A stretch of DNA of 64,000 nucleotides from Pseudomonas parakoreensis (GTDB lineage Bacteria; Pseudomonadota; Gammaproteobacteria; Pseudomonadales; Pseudomonadaceae). Every line of letters starts with the position of its first letter. Within the stretch, counting starts at the first letter, position 1. Made by a program: the position numbers and the translations under genes. The stretch covers positions 280,996-344,995 of the forward strand of contig NZ_BQHY01000007.1 in NCBI RefSeq assembly GCF_021602155.1. Direction: 5' to 3'. The notes under the pieces were generated by a model, which made no database searches, was not told the origin of the DNA, and saw only the letters and a program-made list of their open reading frames with translations. Shown here one piece after another: positions 53,856-62,714 of the stretch.

Positions 53856-55001
53856 TTAGGCCTTTGCCTGGGTGGGCAACACATCGTTGGCAATCATTTC
53901 GCCAAACGGCCCGGTCAGGTTAGTGACGCCGCGTCCGGCCAGGCTCGCATACGGCTCGGGCAGCAGTGGGAACACCAGTTCGGCAAAGCGATAAGCTTCT
54001 TCCAGATGCGGATAGCCGGAAAAGATGAAGCTCTCGATGCCGAGGTCGGCGTACTCCTTGATTCGCGCGGCCACTTGCTGCGGATCGCCCACCAGCGCGG
54101 TACCGGCACCGCCGCGTACCAGACCGACGCCGGCCCACAGGTTGGGGGCGATTTCCAGGTTGTCGCGACGCCCGTCATGCAACGCCGCCATGCGCCGCTG
54201 GCCTTCGGAGTCGAAGCGCGAGAAGGATTTCTGCGCGGCCTCGATGGTCTCGTCGCTGATGTGCTCGATCAGTTTGTCCGCAGCCTTCCACGCTTCTTCG
54301 GCGGTCTCGCGAACGATCACGTGCAGGCGAATCCCGAACTTCACCTTGCGCCCATGCCGCGCGGCGCGTTCACGCACATCGGCGAGTTTTTCGGCAACGG
54401 CGGCGGGCGGTTCGCCCCAGGTCAGGTACACGTCGACTTGCTCGGCAGCGAGGTCATGTGCCGCGTCGGACGAGCCACCGAAATACAGCGGCGGATAGGG
54501 CTTCTGCACTGGCGGATAAAGGGCCTTGGCGTTCTGTACTTTCAGGTGTTTGCCTTCGAAATCCACCGATTCGCCTTGCAACACCCGGCGCCAGATCTTG
54601 AGGAATTCGTCGGTGACTTCGTAGCGTTCGCTGTGGCTGAGGAAGCTGCCGTCGCCACGGTTTTCGTCGGGGTCGCCGCCGGTCACCACGTTGATCAGCA
54701 GGCGGCCGTTGGACAGTCGATCGAGCGTCGCCGCCATGCGCGCCGAAACGGTGGGCGAAATGATCCCCGGACGGATCGCTACCAGATAACGCAGGCGCTC
54801 GGTCAATGGCACCAGCGCCGAAGCGATCACCCACGAGTCTTCGCAGGAGCGCCCGGTGGGAATCAGCACGCCGTGGTAGCCGAGGCTGTCGGCGGCTTGC
54901 GCCACTTGTTTCAGGTAATTCAGGGTGACCGGGCGCGCGCCTTGGGTGGTGCCCAGGTAATGCCCGTCGCCGTGGGTCGGCAGGAACCAGAAAACATCCA
55001 T
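53856..55001 (-). CDS. msuD: FMNH2-dependent alkanesulfonate/methanesulfonate monooxygenase MsuD
   Basis: 381-residue bacterial-luciferase-family enzyme of the SsuD/MsuD type ([73 protein letters not shown]). It cleaves the C-S bond of alkanesulfonates, releasing sulfite and an aldehyde, with FMNH2 from MsuE. Operon context with msuE, msuC and sfnR favours MsuD over SsuD. Confidence 0.92.
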   Translation of the reverse strand: MDVFWFLPTHGDGHYLGTTQGARPVTLNYLKQVAQAADSLGYHGVLIPTGRSCEDSWVIASALVPLTERLRYLVAIRPGIISPTVSARMAATLDRLSNGRLLINVVTGGDPDENRGDGSFLSHSERYEVTDEFLKIWRRVLQGESVDFEGKHLKVQNAKALYPPVQKPYPPLYFGGSSDAAHDLAAEQVDVYLTWGEPPAAVAEKLADVRERAARHGRKVKFGIRLHVIVRETAEEAWKAADKLIEHISDETIEAAQKSFSRFDSEGQRRMAALHDGRRDNLEIAPNLWAGVGLVRGGAGTALVGDPQQVAARIKEYADLGIESFIFSGYPHLEEAYRFAELVFPLLPEPYASLAGRGVTNLTGPFGEMIANDVLPTQAKA

Positions 55002-55011
55002 GAACAGCTCC

Positions 55012-55575
55012 TTAAGCGATTTTCAGCAACGGTTTGATTTGCGTGCCGAACAGCGGCGCGGCGCGTTCGGCGGCCAGGCGAATGCGCGCTTTCAGCGGTT
55101 CGCTGGTGATCTGGTAGTCGGCGAAATCGGCCTCGGTGGCATAGACCCCGATCGGCAGGGTCACGGCCTGGAAGAAACTGAACAGCGGCCGCAACTGGTG
55201 ATCCAGCACCAGCGCATGGCGCTCACTGCCCCCGGTGGCGGCGAGCAGTACCGGGGTGTCGATCAGCGCGTTGAGGTCGATCAGGTCAAACAGATGCTTG
55301 AGCAGGCCCGGGTAGGAGCCGCGATACACCGGCGCGGCGACGATCAGCAGATCCGCCTGTTCGATGGCTTGCAGTTCGGCCTCGACCTCGGCGTTCAGCT
55401 CCTGACGCGACAGGGCACCACCCAACGGCCGGGCGATGTCACCGAGTTCGATCAGATGACTCTCGACCGGCAAGTGTCCGGCCAGTTCGGCCAACAGCGC
55501 TTGGGTCAGTACCAGCGTGCGCGATGGACGCCAGGTGCCGCCGGAGAGGGCGACGACTTTCAGGGGACGCGACAT
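55012..55575 (-). CDS. msuE: NADH-dependent FMN reductase MsuE
   Basis: 187-residue flavodoxin-like reductase with the phosphate loop [10 protein letters not shown] and the [19 protein letters not shown] segment of the MsuE/SsuE family. It supplies FMNH2 to MsuD and MsuC. First gene of msuEDC-sfnR, 10 bases before msuD. A sigma-54-type promoter lies 58-75 bases upstream of the start. Confidence 0.92.
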   Translation of the reverse strand: MSRPLKVVALSGGTWRPSRTLVLTQALLAELAGHLPVESHLIELGDIARPLGGALSRQELNAEVEAELQAIEQADLLIVAAPVYRGSYPGLLKHLFDLIDLNALIDTPVLLAATGGSERHALVLDHQLRPLFSFFQAVTLPIGVYATEADFADYQITSEPLKARIRLAAERAAPLFGTQIKPLLKIA

Positions 55576-55632
55576 GATCAGTTCCTTTTTTTCAACAGTT
55601 GCTCAGCGAGCAGTGAGTCAGTGCCGAGGCTT

Positions 55633-55650
55633 GAGCAAGCGCTGTACCAA
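55633..55650 (-). promoter_or_regulatory. Sigma-54 (-24/-12) promoter of msuE
   Basis: Minus strand TTGGTACAGCGCTTGCTC: GG and GC are exactly 10 bases apart, with TTGC at -12 and TGGTAC close to the TGGCAC consensus. The encoded SfnR has the sigma-54-contacting GAFTGA loop, which supports the call. Confidence 0.78.
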
Positions 55651-55732
55651 TTCCTGAGAGGCCCGGTTTTATTGGGCCTGAGCGCTCTGGCGTAAGTCGG
55701 TTGTGCGGATATCAGGCGGGTTTGTTGATCTG

Positions 55733-55768
55733 CTGTTGCCTGGGCAACAGTTGCTGGAGCAACAGTTG
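55733..55768. promoter_or_regulatory. Tandem dyads, candidate SfnR activator sites
   Basis: Two 12-base dyads, TTGCCTGGGCAA (55736-55747) and TTGCTGGAGCAA (55751-55762), repeat with a 15-base period, embedded in alternating CTGTTG and CAACAG half-sites. They lie about 85-120 bases upstream of the sigma-54 promoter, the usual enhancer distance. Confidence 0.5.
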
Positions 55769-55968
55769 TTCGCCGTGTGCAGGGATTTATAGCGACTGCT
55801 GTTTATTCCGTAAAAGAACGTTAATCGATATTTATAGATCATTAGGAGATATGGCGACGATACAGCTGAAATCCTGATAGCCACTATTGAACGCGTTGAT
55901 TTTTGCCCGGACGGGCGCGGGCGTAGCCTTTGTCCATCGACTACCACCGCCCCGCCAGGACGCTCCCC

Positions 55969-56226
55969 ATGAATCATTTACTGACTGTTTCGCTGTTGCT
56001 CGCTGTCTCCGTACTCGCCGGTTGCGCGACCCACGTTTCCCCCGAACAACGGCCTTACACCGCCGAAGAAACCCGCGAACTGGCGATGGAAGCGCTGAAT
56101 CGCAGCGGCTTGTCCTTCGACGAATATCACGCGAAGAAAGCCGCACTGCTGGGCGAATCGCGATTCGACAAGAAAGCTGAAATGAGCGCCGGGCGAGCCA
56201 TACAGCTGCACGGTCGTCCAAGTTAA
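55969..56226 (+). CDS. Small lipoprotein
   Basis: 85 residues with a signal peptide and lipobox LAGC at about residues 16-19, followed by a charged helical region (YTAEETRELAMEALNRSGLSFDEYHAKKAALLG). No known enzyme motif. Probably anchored to the outer membrane (residue after Cys is Ala). ATG 55969 is supported by CAGGACG upstream. Function unknown. Confidence 0.75.
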   Translation: MNHLLTVSLLLAVSVLAGCATHVSPEQRPYTAEETRELAMEALNRSGLSFDEYHAKKAALLGESRFDKKAEMSAGRAIQLHGRPS

Positions 56227-56328
56227 TCGAAAACTGTACTGCTCGAATTTTCGCGTAACTGTCCGTGGGTTTGCGGGCTGCCGTGCGATAGGGTCAACAC
56301 CTGAATGACCCCCGACGGATTGCCCTCC

Positions 56329-56943
56329 ATGACCCTTTCGCTTGATCTGCTGTTGGGCTTTGCCCTGTTTGCCCTTGTCACCTCGATTACACCGGGGCCG
56401 AACAACACCATGTTGCTGGCGTCGGGGGTGAACTTCGGCTTCAACCGCACCATTCCTCACATGCTCGGCATCACCTGCGGTTTCTTCGTATTGGTGGTCG
56501 CGGTGGGCTTTGGCCTGGGCGCGGTATTCCAGACATACCCGATTCTGTACACGGTGCTGCGCTATGTCGGCGCCGCGTATCTGTTGTACCTGGCGTGGAA
56601 AATCGCCCACTCGGGGCCGGTGGGCGAGGGCGTCGAAGGCGAGGCCCGGCCGATCAGCTATCTCGGCGCGGCGGCGTTCCAGTGGGTCAATCCCAAGGCC
56701 TGGATCATGGCCATCGGCGCCATCAGCACCTACACGCCGATGCAGGGTTATTTCACCAACGTGGTGGTGATTGCCGCCGTGTTTGCCATCATCAACCTGC
56801 CCAGTGTCGGCGTCTGGGCGGCGTGTGGCACGCTGTTGCGCAACGTGCTGAAGGACCCGCGCTGGTTGCGCGTGTTCAACTGGGGCATGGCGGCGCTGTT
56901 GGTGATTTCGCTGTACCCGTTACTTCTCGAAAGCTTTCACTGA
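56329..56943 (+). CDS. LysE/RhtB-family amino-acid exporter
   Basis: 204 residues, six predicted membrane helices, with the family motif SITPGPNNTMLLASG near residue 20 and FQWVNPKAWIMAIGA in the middle. Members export amino acids or their derivatives; which one here is unknown. ATG 56329 (MTLSLDLL) matches the family start, but an in-frame ATG at 56305 cannot be excluded. Confidence 0.87.
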   Translation: MTLSLDLLLGFALFALVTSITPGPNNTMLLASGVNFGFNRTIPHMLGITCGFFVLVVAVGFGLGAVFQTYPILYTVLRYVGAAYLLYLAWKIAHSGPVGEGVEGEARPISYLGAAAFQWVNPKAWIMAIGAISTYTPMQGYFTNVVVIAAVFAIINLPSVGVWAACGTLLRNVLKDPRWLRVFNWGMAALLVISLYPLLLESFH

Positions 56944-57148
56944 CGCATTGCTTCAACCGCCGGCCCGATGCCTGTTAAGCTCGGCTTCAGGAGCGTTCCT
57001 ACGCACTTTTAAATGAAGTTGTTCTTCTTTAACGGCATCCGATCAGGTATTGATGACGCTCTCGAACCAACGCGCAGCTCACGAGGCTGCGTTGTGCCGT
57101 TTGCAGACACGAGCCTCCTGATCCCGGAACACGCTCTGCGAGTCTTTT

Positions 57149-58315
57149 ATGAATAAACGTCCGCTGTATTTCGATTACGCCGCCACCACCCCGGTGGACG
57201 AACGGGTCATCCAGGTGATGATCGACTGTCTGGGTTTTCACGGTAACTTCGGCAACCCGGCGTCCAGTTCCCATGCCTTTGGCCAGCAGGCCCGGCAAAC
57301 GGTCGAGCAGGCCCGTCGACAAGTCGCCGAACTGGTGGGCGCCGAAGCCGCGCAGATCGTCTGGACCTCCGGCGCCACCGAATCCAACAACCTCGCCCTC
57401 AAGGGCGTAGCCCAGGCGCGCGGCGTTGCTGGTGGCCACATCATTACCAGCCAGATCGAACACAAAGCCATTCTTGATACCGCCCGGCAATTGCAGGACG
57501 CCGGTGTTGCGGTGACCTATCTGGTGCCGGATGCCGAAGGCCTGATCACCCCGCAAGCGGTCAGCGAAGCCATGCGCGACGATACCTTTCTGGTGTCGCT
57601 GATGCTGGTCAACAACGAACTCGGCACCCTCAATGATATCCCGGCCATTGGTGAAGTCGTGCGCGGCCGTGGCGCGCTGTTCCACGTCGATGCCGCGCAG
57701 GGTGCGGGCAAAGTGGCGATCGATCTGCAGCAATGGCCGGTGGACTTGATGTCGTTTTCGGCGCACAAACTCTACGGCCCCAAGGGGATCGGCGCGTTGT
57801 ATGTCGGCCCGCGCGCGCAGCAGCGTTTGCAGGCGCAGATTCATGGCGGCGGCCACGAAGGCGGGCTGCGTTCCGGGACGCTGGCGACGCATCAGATCGC
57901 CGGCATGGGCGCGGCATTCGCCCTGGCCGCTGTGGCGTTCGATGCGGAGAAAACATCCATCGTGGCGCTGCGTGAGCGCTTGCTCGAACAGTTGTCGAGC
58001 CTGCCTGGCGTGCGTCTCAACGGCAGCGATAGCCAGCGCATCCCGCATACGTTGAGCCTGACGTTCAGCGAAGGTGAGTTCAACGGTGCAGCCTTGAGCC
58101 AGTCGATCGCCTTTTCCGCGACCTCGGCCTGTAACTCGGCGAGCAACACGCCCTCTCATGTGCTGTTGGCCCTGGGGCACGATGCCCGGCTGGCCGGTCG
58201 CACCATTCGCCTGAGCCTCGGCCGTTTCACCACCGCCGACGATATCGATCAGGCGGCAGAACTGATCAAAAGCGCCTGCGCCAGTGCCCCGGCATTCTGG
58301 GCGACAGGGCTTTAA
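57149..58315 (+). CDS. Cysteine desulfurase (IscS/NifS-like), stand-alone
   Basis: 388-residue PLP enzyme with FDYAATTPVDERV, TSGATESNNLALKG, the PLP lysine in SFSAHKLYGPKG and the catalytic Cys328 in SACNSAS, the same number as in E. coli IscS. It removes sulfur from cysteine as a persulfide. No iscR, iscU or other cluster-assembly gene lies nearby, so it is a paralogue outside the isc operon whose partner is unknown. It sits 56 bases upstream of the aminopeptidase gene. Confidence 0.9.
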   Translation: MNKRPLYFDYAATTPVDERVIQVMIDCLGFHGNFGNPASSSHAFGQQARQTVEQARRQVAELVGAEAAQIVWTSGATESNNLALKGVAQARGVAGGHIITSQIEHKAILDTARQLQDAGVAVTYLVPDAEGLITPQAVSEAMRDDTFLVSLMLVNNELGTLNDIPAIGEVVRGRGALFHVDAAQGAGKVAIDLQQWPVDLMSFSAHKLYGPKGIGALYVGPRAQQRLQAQIHGGGHEGGLRSGTLATHQIAGMGAAFALAAVAFDAEKTSIVALRERLLEQLSSLPGVRLNGSDSQRIPHTLSLTFSEGEFNGAALSQSIAFSATSACNSASNTPSHVLLALGHDARLAGRTIRLSLGRFTTADDIDQAAELIKSACASAPAFWATGL

Positions 58316-58371
58316 CCAGCCGGTTTTCACGGCTACGAACAATAACGATGAAGTGATTGGCAGGAGACATG

Positions 58372-60180
58372 ATGAGTACCCAGACTTTGACCGAAGGAAC
58401 GGTTCCCCAGCGCCTGGCGCGCACCCGTGAACTGATGCGCCGCGAAGGCATTCATGCGTTGCTGGTGCCATCGGCGGACCCGCACCTCTCGGAATACCTG
58501 CCGGGTTACTGGCAAGGGCGCCAATGGCTGTCGGGCTTTCATGGCTCGGTCGGCACGTTGATCGTGACTGCCGATTTCGCCGGGGTCTGGGCTGACAGTC
58601 GCTATTGGGAGCAGGCGACCAAGGAACTCAAGGGCAGCGGCATCGAACTGGTCAAGCTGCAACCGGGTCAGCCGAGTCCGCTGGACTGGCTCGCCGAGCA
58701 GACACCGGAAGGGGGCGTGGTCGCGGTCGACGGTGCGGTGATGGCCGTTGCCTCGGCACGCACGTTGAGCAGCAAACTTGAAGCCCGCGGCGCGCGTCTG
58801 CGGACCGACATCGATTTGCTGAATGAAGTCTGGGCGGACCGCCCGAGCCTGCCGAACGCGCCGATCTATCAACATCTGCCACCGCAAGCGACGGTCAGCC
58901 GTGGCGAGAAACTCGCCAAACTGCGTGAGACCTTGCGGGAACGTGGCGCCGACTGGCACTTCATTGCCACCCTCGACGACATTGCCTGGCTGTTCAACCT
59001 GCGCGGCGGTGATGTCTCGTTCAATCCGGTGTTTGTGTCGTTCGCGTTGATCAATCAACAGCAAGCGACCCTGTTTGTGGCCTTGAGCAAAGTCGACGCC
59101 GAGTTGCGCGCAGTGCTGGAGCAGGATGGCGTGACTCTGCGCGATTACCGCGAAGTCGCCGACGCCTTGCGCGCTGTACCAGGCGGCGCGAGCCTGCTGG
59201 TGGATCCGGCGCGGGTGACCAGCGGTTTGCTGGATAACCTGGACAAAGGCGTGAAACTGGTCGAAGGCCTGAACCCGACCACGCTCGCCAAATCGCAAAA
59301 GAGTGAGGCTGATGCGCAGCACATCCGCAAGGCCATGGAGCAGGACGGCGCGGCGTTGTGCGAGTTCTTCGCCTGGCTGGAATCGGCCTGGGGTCGTGAA
59401 CGCATCACCGAACTGACCATCGACGAGAAACTCACTGCTGCCCGTGAGCGTCGTCCGGATTACGTGTCGCTGAGCTTCAACACGATTGCCGCGTTTAACG
59501 CCAACGGCGCAATGCCGCACTATCACGCCACCGAAGAAGAACACGCGGTGATCGAGGGTGACGGCTTGCTGCTGATCGACTCGGGCGGCCAGTACCTGGG
59601 TGGCACCACCGACATCACCCGAATGGTGCCAGTGGGGACGCCGACGGCTGAACAGAAGCGTGACTGCACTCGGGTACTCAAAGGCGTGATTGCTCTTTCG
59701 CGGGCGCAGTTCCCGAAAGGCATTCTGTCGCCGTTGCTCGACGCCATCGCCCGTGCACCGATCTGGGCGGAAAGCGTGGATTACGGTCACGGCACCGGTC
59801 ATGGGGTCGGCTATTTCCTCAACGTTCACGAAGGCCCGCAGGTGATCGCCTATCAGGCAGCACCGGCACCGCAAACGGCGATGCAAGCGGGGATGATCAC
59901 CTCGATCGAACCGGGCACTTATCGTCCGGGCCGTTGGGGCGTGCGCATCGAGAACCTGGCGATGAATCGCGAGGCGGGGAGCAGCGAGTTCGGTGAGTTC
60001 CTCAAGTTTGAAACCTTGACCCTGTGTCCGATCGACACGCGCTGCCTGGAACCGTCCTTGCTGACGCAGGAAGAGAAGCAGTGGTTCAACGCCTATCACG
60101 CTGAAGTGCGTGAGCGTCTGAGTCCGTTGCTGGAGGGCGCTGCGCTGGAGTGGCTGAACACGCGCACCGTGGCGATCTGA
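58372..60180 (+). CDS. Xaa-Pro aminopeptidase (M24B, long form)
   Basis: 602 residues with two creatinase-type N-domains and a pita-bread catalytic domain whose five metal ligands are visible: Asp in LIDSGG, Asp in TTDITRM, His in GHGTGHGVG, Glu in SIEPGTY and Glu in VRIENLA. It resembles eukaryotic-type aminopeptidase P (about 600 residues) rather than short PepP, and cuts an N-terminal residue before proline. ATG at 58372 is chosen over 58369 because GGAG ends 5 bases upstream of it. A terminator hairpin follows. Confidence 0.92.
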   Translation: MSTQTLTEGTVPQRLARTRELMRREGIHALLVPSADPHLSEYLPGYWQGRQWLSGFHGSVGTLIVTADFAGVWADSRYWEQATKELKGSGIELVKLQPGQPSPLDWLAEQTPEGGVVAVDGAVMAVASARTLSSKLEARGARLRTDIDLLNEVWADRPSLPNAPIYQHLPPQATVSRGEKLAKLRETLRERGADWHFIATLDDIAWLFNLRGGDVSFNPVFVSFALINQQQATLFVALSKVDAELRAVLEQDGVTLRDYREVADALRAVPGGASLLVDPARVTSGLLDNLDKGVKLVEGLNPTTLAKSQKSEADAQHIRKAMEQDGAALCEFFAWLESAWGRERITELTIDEKLTAARERRPDYVSLSFNTIAAFNANGAMPHYHATEEEHAVIEGDGLLLIDSGGQYLGGTTDITRMVPVGTPTAEQKRDCTRVLKGVIALSRAQFPKGILSPLLDAIARAPIWAESVDYGHGTGHGVGYFLNVHEGPQVIAYQAAPAPQTAMQAGMITSIEPGTYRPGRWGVRIENLAMNREAGSSEFGEFLKFETLTLCPIDTRCLEPSLLTQEEKQWFNAYHAEVRERLSPLLEGAALEWLNTRTVAI

Positions 60181-60189
60181 ATGGCTGAA

Positions 60190-60223
60190 ACCCGGGCGCT
60201 GTCGGCAGTGCCCGGGTGTTGTT
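60190..60223. terminator. Terminator between convergent genes
   Basis: Stem ACCCGGGC/GCCCGGGT with a 12-base loop followed by GTTGTTTC, just after the aminopeptidase stop and before the stop of the convergent isomerase gene. Confidence 0.75.
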
Positions 60224-60224
60224 T

Positions 60225-60821
60225 CTAATCTTGACGCAGGGCCTCTTCGACGAAGTCGAGGCGGTCCTGTCCAAAGAACATCTGGTTGCCGATAAACATG
60301 CTCGGCGCGCCAAACACCCCGCGTTTAATGGCTGTTTCGGTGTTGTCCTTCAGGGCTGCCTTTACTGTCTCATCGTTGGTCAGGGCCAGAACTTCATTGG
60401 GGTCGAAGCCGTGCTCGCTCAATACCGCAGCGACAGTTGCCGGCTCATCAAGCGGGCGTCCCTCCACCCACAATGCCTTGAACAGACAATCGATAAACGC
60501 CTGAAAGCGTTCCGGTTGGCGCAGTTGGATGCCGGTGACGGCTCGCATCAGCATCAGTGTGTTGATCGGAAAATGCGGATTGAATTTCAGCGGCACGCCG
60601 TAACGCTTGGCGTAGCGATCCAGATCCTGAAACATATAGCGGCCCTTTGCCGGAATCATCGCCGGCGATGCGTTGCCGGTCGCCTTGAACACGCCGCCCA
60701 GCAGCATCGGGATGTAAATCAGTTGGCTCGCGGTCTCGGCACAGATCTTCGGCAACTGGGTATAGGCCAGGTAAGTGGCAGGGCTGCCGAGATCGAAATA
60801 GAACTCCACGGTTTTCGTCAT
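60225..60821 (-). CDS. 2-hydroxychromene-2-carboxylate isomerase-like (DsbA-fold, kappa-GST type)
   Basis: 198 residues with a thioredoxin-fold start VEFYFDLGSPATYLAYTQLP, in which the CxxC of DsbA is replaced by a Ser-containing loop, and the C-terminal GVFGAPSMFIGNQMFFGQDRLDFV. This is the NahD/kappa glutathione transferase family, which isomerises aromatic breakdown products with glutathione. It pairs with the upstream SDR (40-base gap) under a TetR regulator; the substrate is not evident. Confidence 0.86.
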   Translation of the reverse strand: MTKTVEFYFDLGSPATYLAYTQLPKICAETASQLIYIPMLLGGVFKATGNASPAMIPAKGRYMFQDLDRYAKRYGVPLKFNPHFPINTLMLMRAVTGIQLRQPERFQAFIDCLFKALWVEGRPLDEPATVAAVLSEHGFDPNEVLALTNDETVKAALKDNTETAIKRGVFGAPSMFIGNQMFFGQDRLDFVEEALRQD

Positions 60822-60861
60822 CTTCGCTGCTCTCTATTTATTGTTATGGAGGAGGTGGGGC

Positions 60862-61593
60862 TTACCAGCGTTCGTTCCACGGGCGCAGATCCAGTTCGAA
60901 GGTCCAGGCGTCCCGTGGCTGACTGTGCAGATACCAATAGTTTTCGGCGATGTGTTCGGGATTGAGAATACCGTCCTGATCCTTGGTCGCGTACTTCTCC
61001 GGGAAACTGTTGCGAATGAAATCGGTGTCGATGGCGCCATCTACCACCACGTGCGCGACATGGATGTTCATCGGCCCCAGCTCACGCGCCATGCTTTGCG
61101 CCAGTGCACGGATACCGTGTTTGGCGCCGGCAAACGCGGCAAATCCGGAAGCGCCACGCAGTCCAGCGGTAGCGCCAGTGAACAGAATGGTGCCGCGCTG
61201 GCGCGTGACCATGCGCTTGGCCACTTCGCGGGCATTGAGAAAACCCGAGAAACAGGCCATTTCCCAGATCTTGAAATACTTGCGCGCAGTTTCTTCGAGA
61301 ATGCTGCAAGGCACGTTGGCGCCGATGTTGAAGACAAACGCCTCGATCGGACCCAGGCAGGTTTCGATCTCTTCAATCAACGCGATGACGTCTTCTTCCT
61401 TGCGCGCATCGCAGGCAAAACCATGGGCTTCTCCGCCCTCGGCCGAAATCGCGTCGACCAGCGGCTGCAATTTGTCGGCACTGCGCCGGGTGACGCAAGC
61501 GACAAATCCTTCTCTGGCAAAGCGCTTGGCAATTGCTCCGCCGGTGGCATCGCCGGCACCAACGACTAATACGACCTTCTTGTTGTTATTCAT
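60862..61593 (-). CDS. SDR-family oxidoreductase with atypical active site
   Basis: 243 residues with a nucleotide site VVGAGDATGGAIAKRFA and a helical core typical of short-chain dehydrogenases. The catalytic YxxxK reads FAGAK, so Phe replaces the usual Tyr, and NNAG is replaced by FNIGAN. It may be inactive as a classic dehydrogenase or use another residue. Divergent from the TetR gene, with tandem operator-like repeats before its start. Confidence 0.84.
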   Translation of the reverse strand: MNNNKKVVLVVGAGDATGGAIAKRFAREGFVACVTRRSADKLQPLVDAISAEGGEAHGFACDARKEEDVIALIEEIETCLGPIEAFVFNIGANVPCSILEETARKYFKIWEMACFSGFLNAREVAKRMVTRQRGTILFTGATAGLRGASGFAAFAGAKHGIRALAQSMARELGPMNIHVAHVVVDGAIDTDFIRNSFPEKYATKDQDGILNPEHIAENYWYLHSQPRDAWTFELDLRPWNERW

Positions 61594-61607
61594 GGGTGTA
61601 TCCCTTT

Positions 61608-61637
61608 AGTGAACGATCGTTAAGTGAACGAACGTTA
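61608..61637. promoter_or_regulatory. Tandem operator repeats between SDR and TetR genes
   Basis: Two adjoining 15-base repeats AGTGAACGAxCGTTA (61608-61622 and 61623-61637) differ at one base; each contains an AACG/CGTT palindrome. They sit 15 bases from the SDR start and 48 from the TetR start, so the TetR product probably controls both genes. Confidence 0.72.
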
Positions 61638-61684
61638 TGCTAGGATCCGGATAACGTCAAGGCGCTTGATCAAGAGGAAAGCAC

Positions 61685-62263
61685 ATGCGGTATTCCGCCG
61701 GTCACAAGCTGGAAACCCGAGAAAAACTGCTGAACAGCAGTGCACTGTCAGCCAAGCGTTCGGGCTTTTCCACAGTCGGTGTCGATGGTTTGATGAAGGC
61801 GATCGGCCTGAGTGGCGCGGCGTTTTATAGCCACTTCTCGTCGAAAAACGAGCTGTTCACCGCTATCGTCGAGCGCGAACTGTGTCAGAGCCTGGAGCGG
61901 CTGGGGGGGAAGGGGGCGCAGGACCGTGAGCGGCTGGAACGCTGTCTCAAGCAGTACCTGAGCATGGCTCACGTGGAGCAGCCTGAATCGGGCTGTGCCT
62001 TGCCGACGCTGGGCGCGGAAATTGCCCGTTCAGATGATCAGGTTCGCGAGCAGGCAGAGTTGTGGATTTGTCGGCTGCAAGCCAGTTGGGCGCAGATTCT
62101 GGAAAGCGACAGCCTGGCCTGGGCGATTCTGTCGCAATGCGTCGGAGCGCTGGTGGTGGCGCGGATGCTGGTGACGCCGGAGATTCAACAGACGGTATTG
62201 CAGTCCAGTCATGAGGAAATCGGGCGTCAACTGGCTGCTCGGAAAGGCGGGCAGCCTGAATGA
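61685..62263 (+). CDS. TetR-family transcriptional regulator
   Basis: 192 residues with a TetR HTH (FSTVGVDGLMKAIGLSGAAFYSHFSSKNELF, residues ~28-60) and a helical ligand domain with CALPTLGAEIARSD. It diverges from the SDR-isomerase pair, with paired repeats in between, and is expected to repress that pair and itself. Ends one base before the stop of the convergent lipoprotein gene. Confidence 0.88.
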   Translation: MRYSAGHKLETREKLLNSSALSAKRSGFSTVGVDGLMKAIGLSGAAFYSHFSSKNELFTAIVERELCQSLERLGGKGAQDRERLERCLKQYLSMAHVEQPESGCALPTLGAEIARSDDQVREQAELWICRLQASWAQILESDSLAWAILSQCVGALVVARMLVTPEIQQTVLQSSHEEIGRQLAARKGGQPE

Positions 62264-62264
62264 T

Positions 62265-62546
62265 TCACTTGCAGATGACGATCATGCTGCGGCTGGTATA
62301 GCCAGCCGGATTGAGACCGAACGGGTAATCGCCTGGCTCTTCCACGGCGTCCCCGGATTTGGCGATGACCTTGTAGCCTTTGGGGGCGCAGGAATTGGCG
62401 GCGCTGGTGTAGCACTTGTCCCAAGAGGACGACAGCCCGGAACAGTTGATGTGCAGCCCTTTTTTACCGTGCTTCACCTGGGTCTTGGAGGTCGCTGCGC
62501 ACCCCGCTACTGCCAATACAGCGATCAGTATCAAAATTCGTTTCAT
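62265..62546 (-). CDS. Small cysteine-containing lipoprotein
   Basis: 93 residues with a signal peptide and lipobox VAGC (Cys15), then a domain with further cysteines (HINCSGLSSSWDKCYTSAANSC) likely forming disulfides and a C-terminal Cys. Function unknown; similar small lipoproteins are common in Pseudomonas. ATG 62546 chosen because the signal peptide starts there (MKRILILIAVLAVAGC). Confidence 0.78.
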   Translation of the reverse strand: MKRILILIAVLAVAGCAATSKTQVKHGKKGLHINCSGLSSSWDKCYTSAANSCAPKGYKVIAKSGDAVEEPGDYPFGLNPAGYTSRSMIVICK

Positions 62547-62714
62547 TACCGTCCTTATGGTAGCCACGAGTCTGGCGCTCGGGTCTGCCTGTATTCGCCT
62601 GCGCTTTAAGCGGTTTGATATCCCTGTCCGAAAAATCCATGTCTGGCACTGAGTCAAGGGGGCTAAACATGGCCTAAATGAACGCCAATTGCCAGACCTT
62701 CGTCAAATCCTGTC

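Larger units (their letters stand above)
55576..55968. other. Control region between msuE and a divergent lipoprotein gene
   Basis: About 390 bases with a sigma-54 promoter for msuE (55633-55650) and tandem dyads (55733-55768) that look like upstream activator sites. Between 55780 and 55870 the sequence is rather AT-rich. A minus-strand open frame of about 100 codons here has no ribosome binding site or family and is not called. Confidence 0.6.

Noticed and set aside
55669-55977. 102-codon minus-strand open frame between msuE and the lipoprotein gene
   Set aside because: No ribosome binding site, no family, and it overlaps the msuE control region and the start of the lipoprotein gene.
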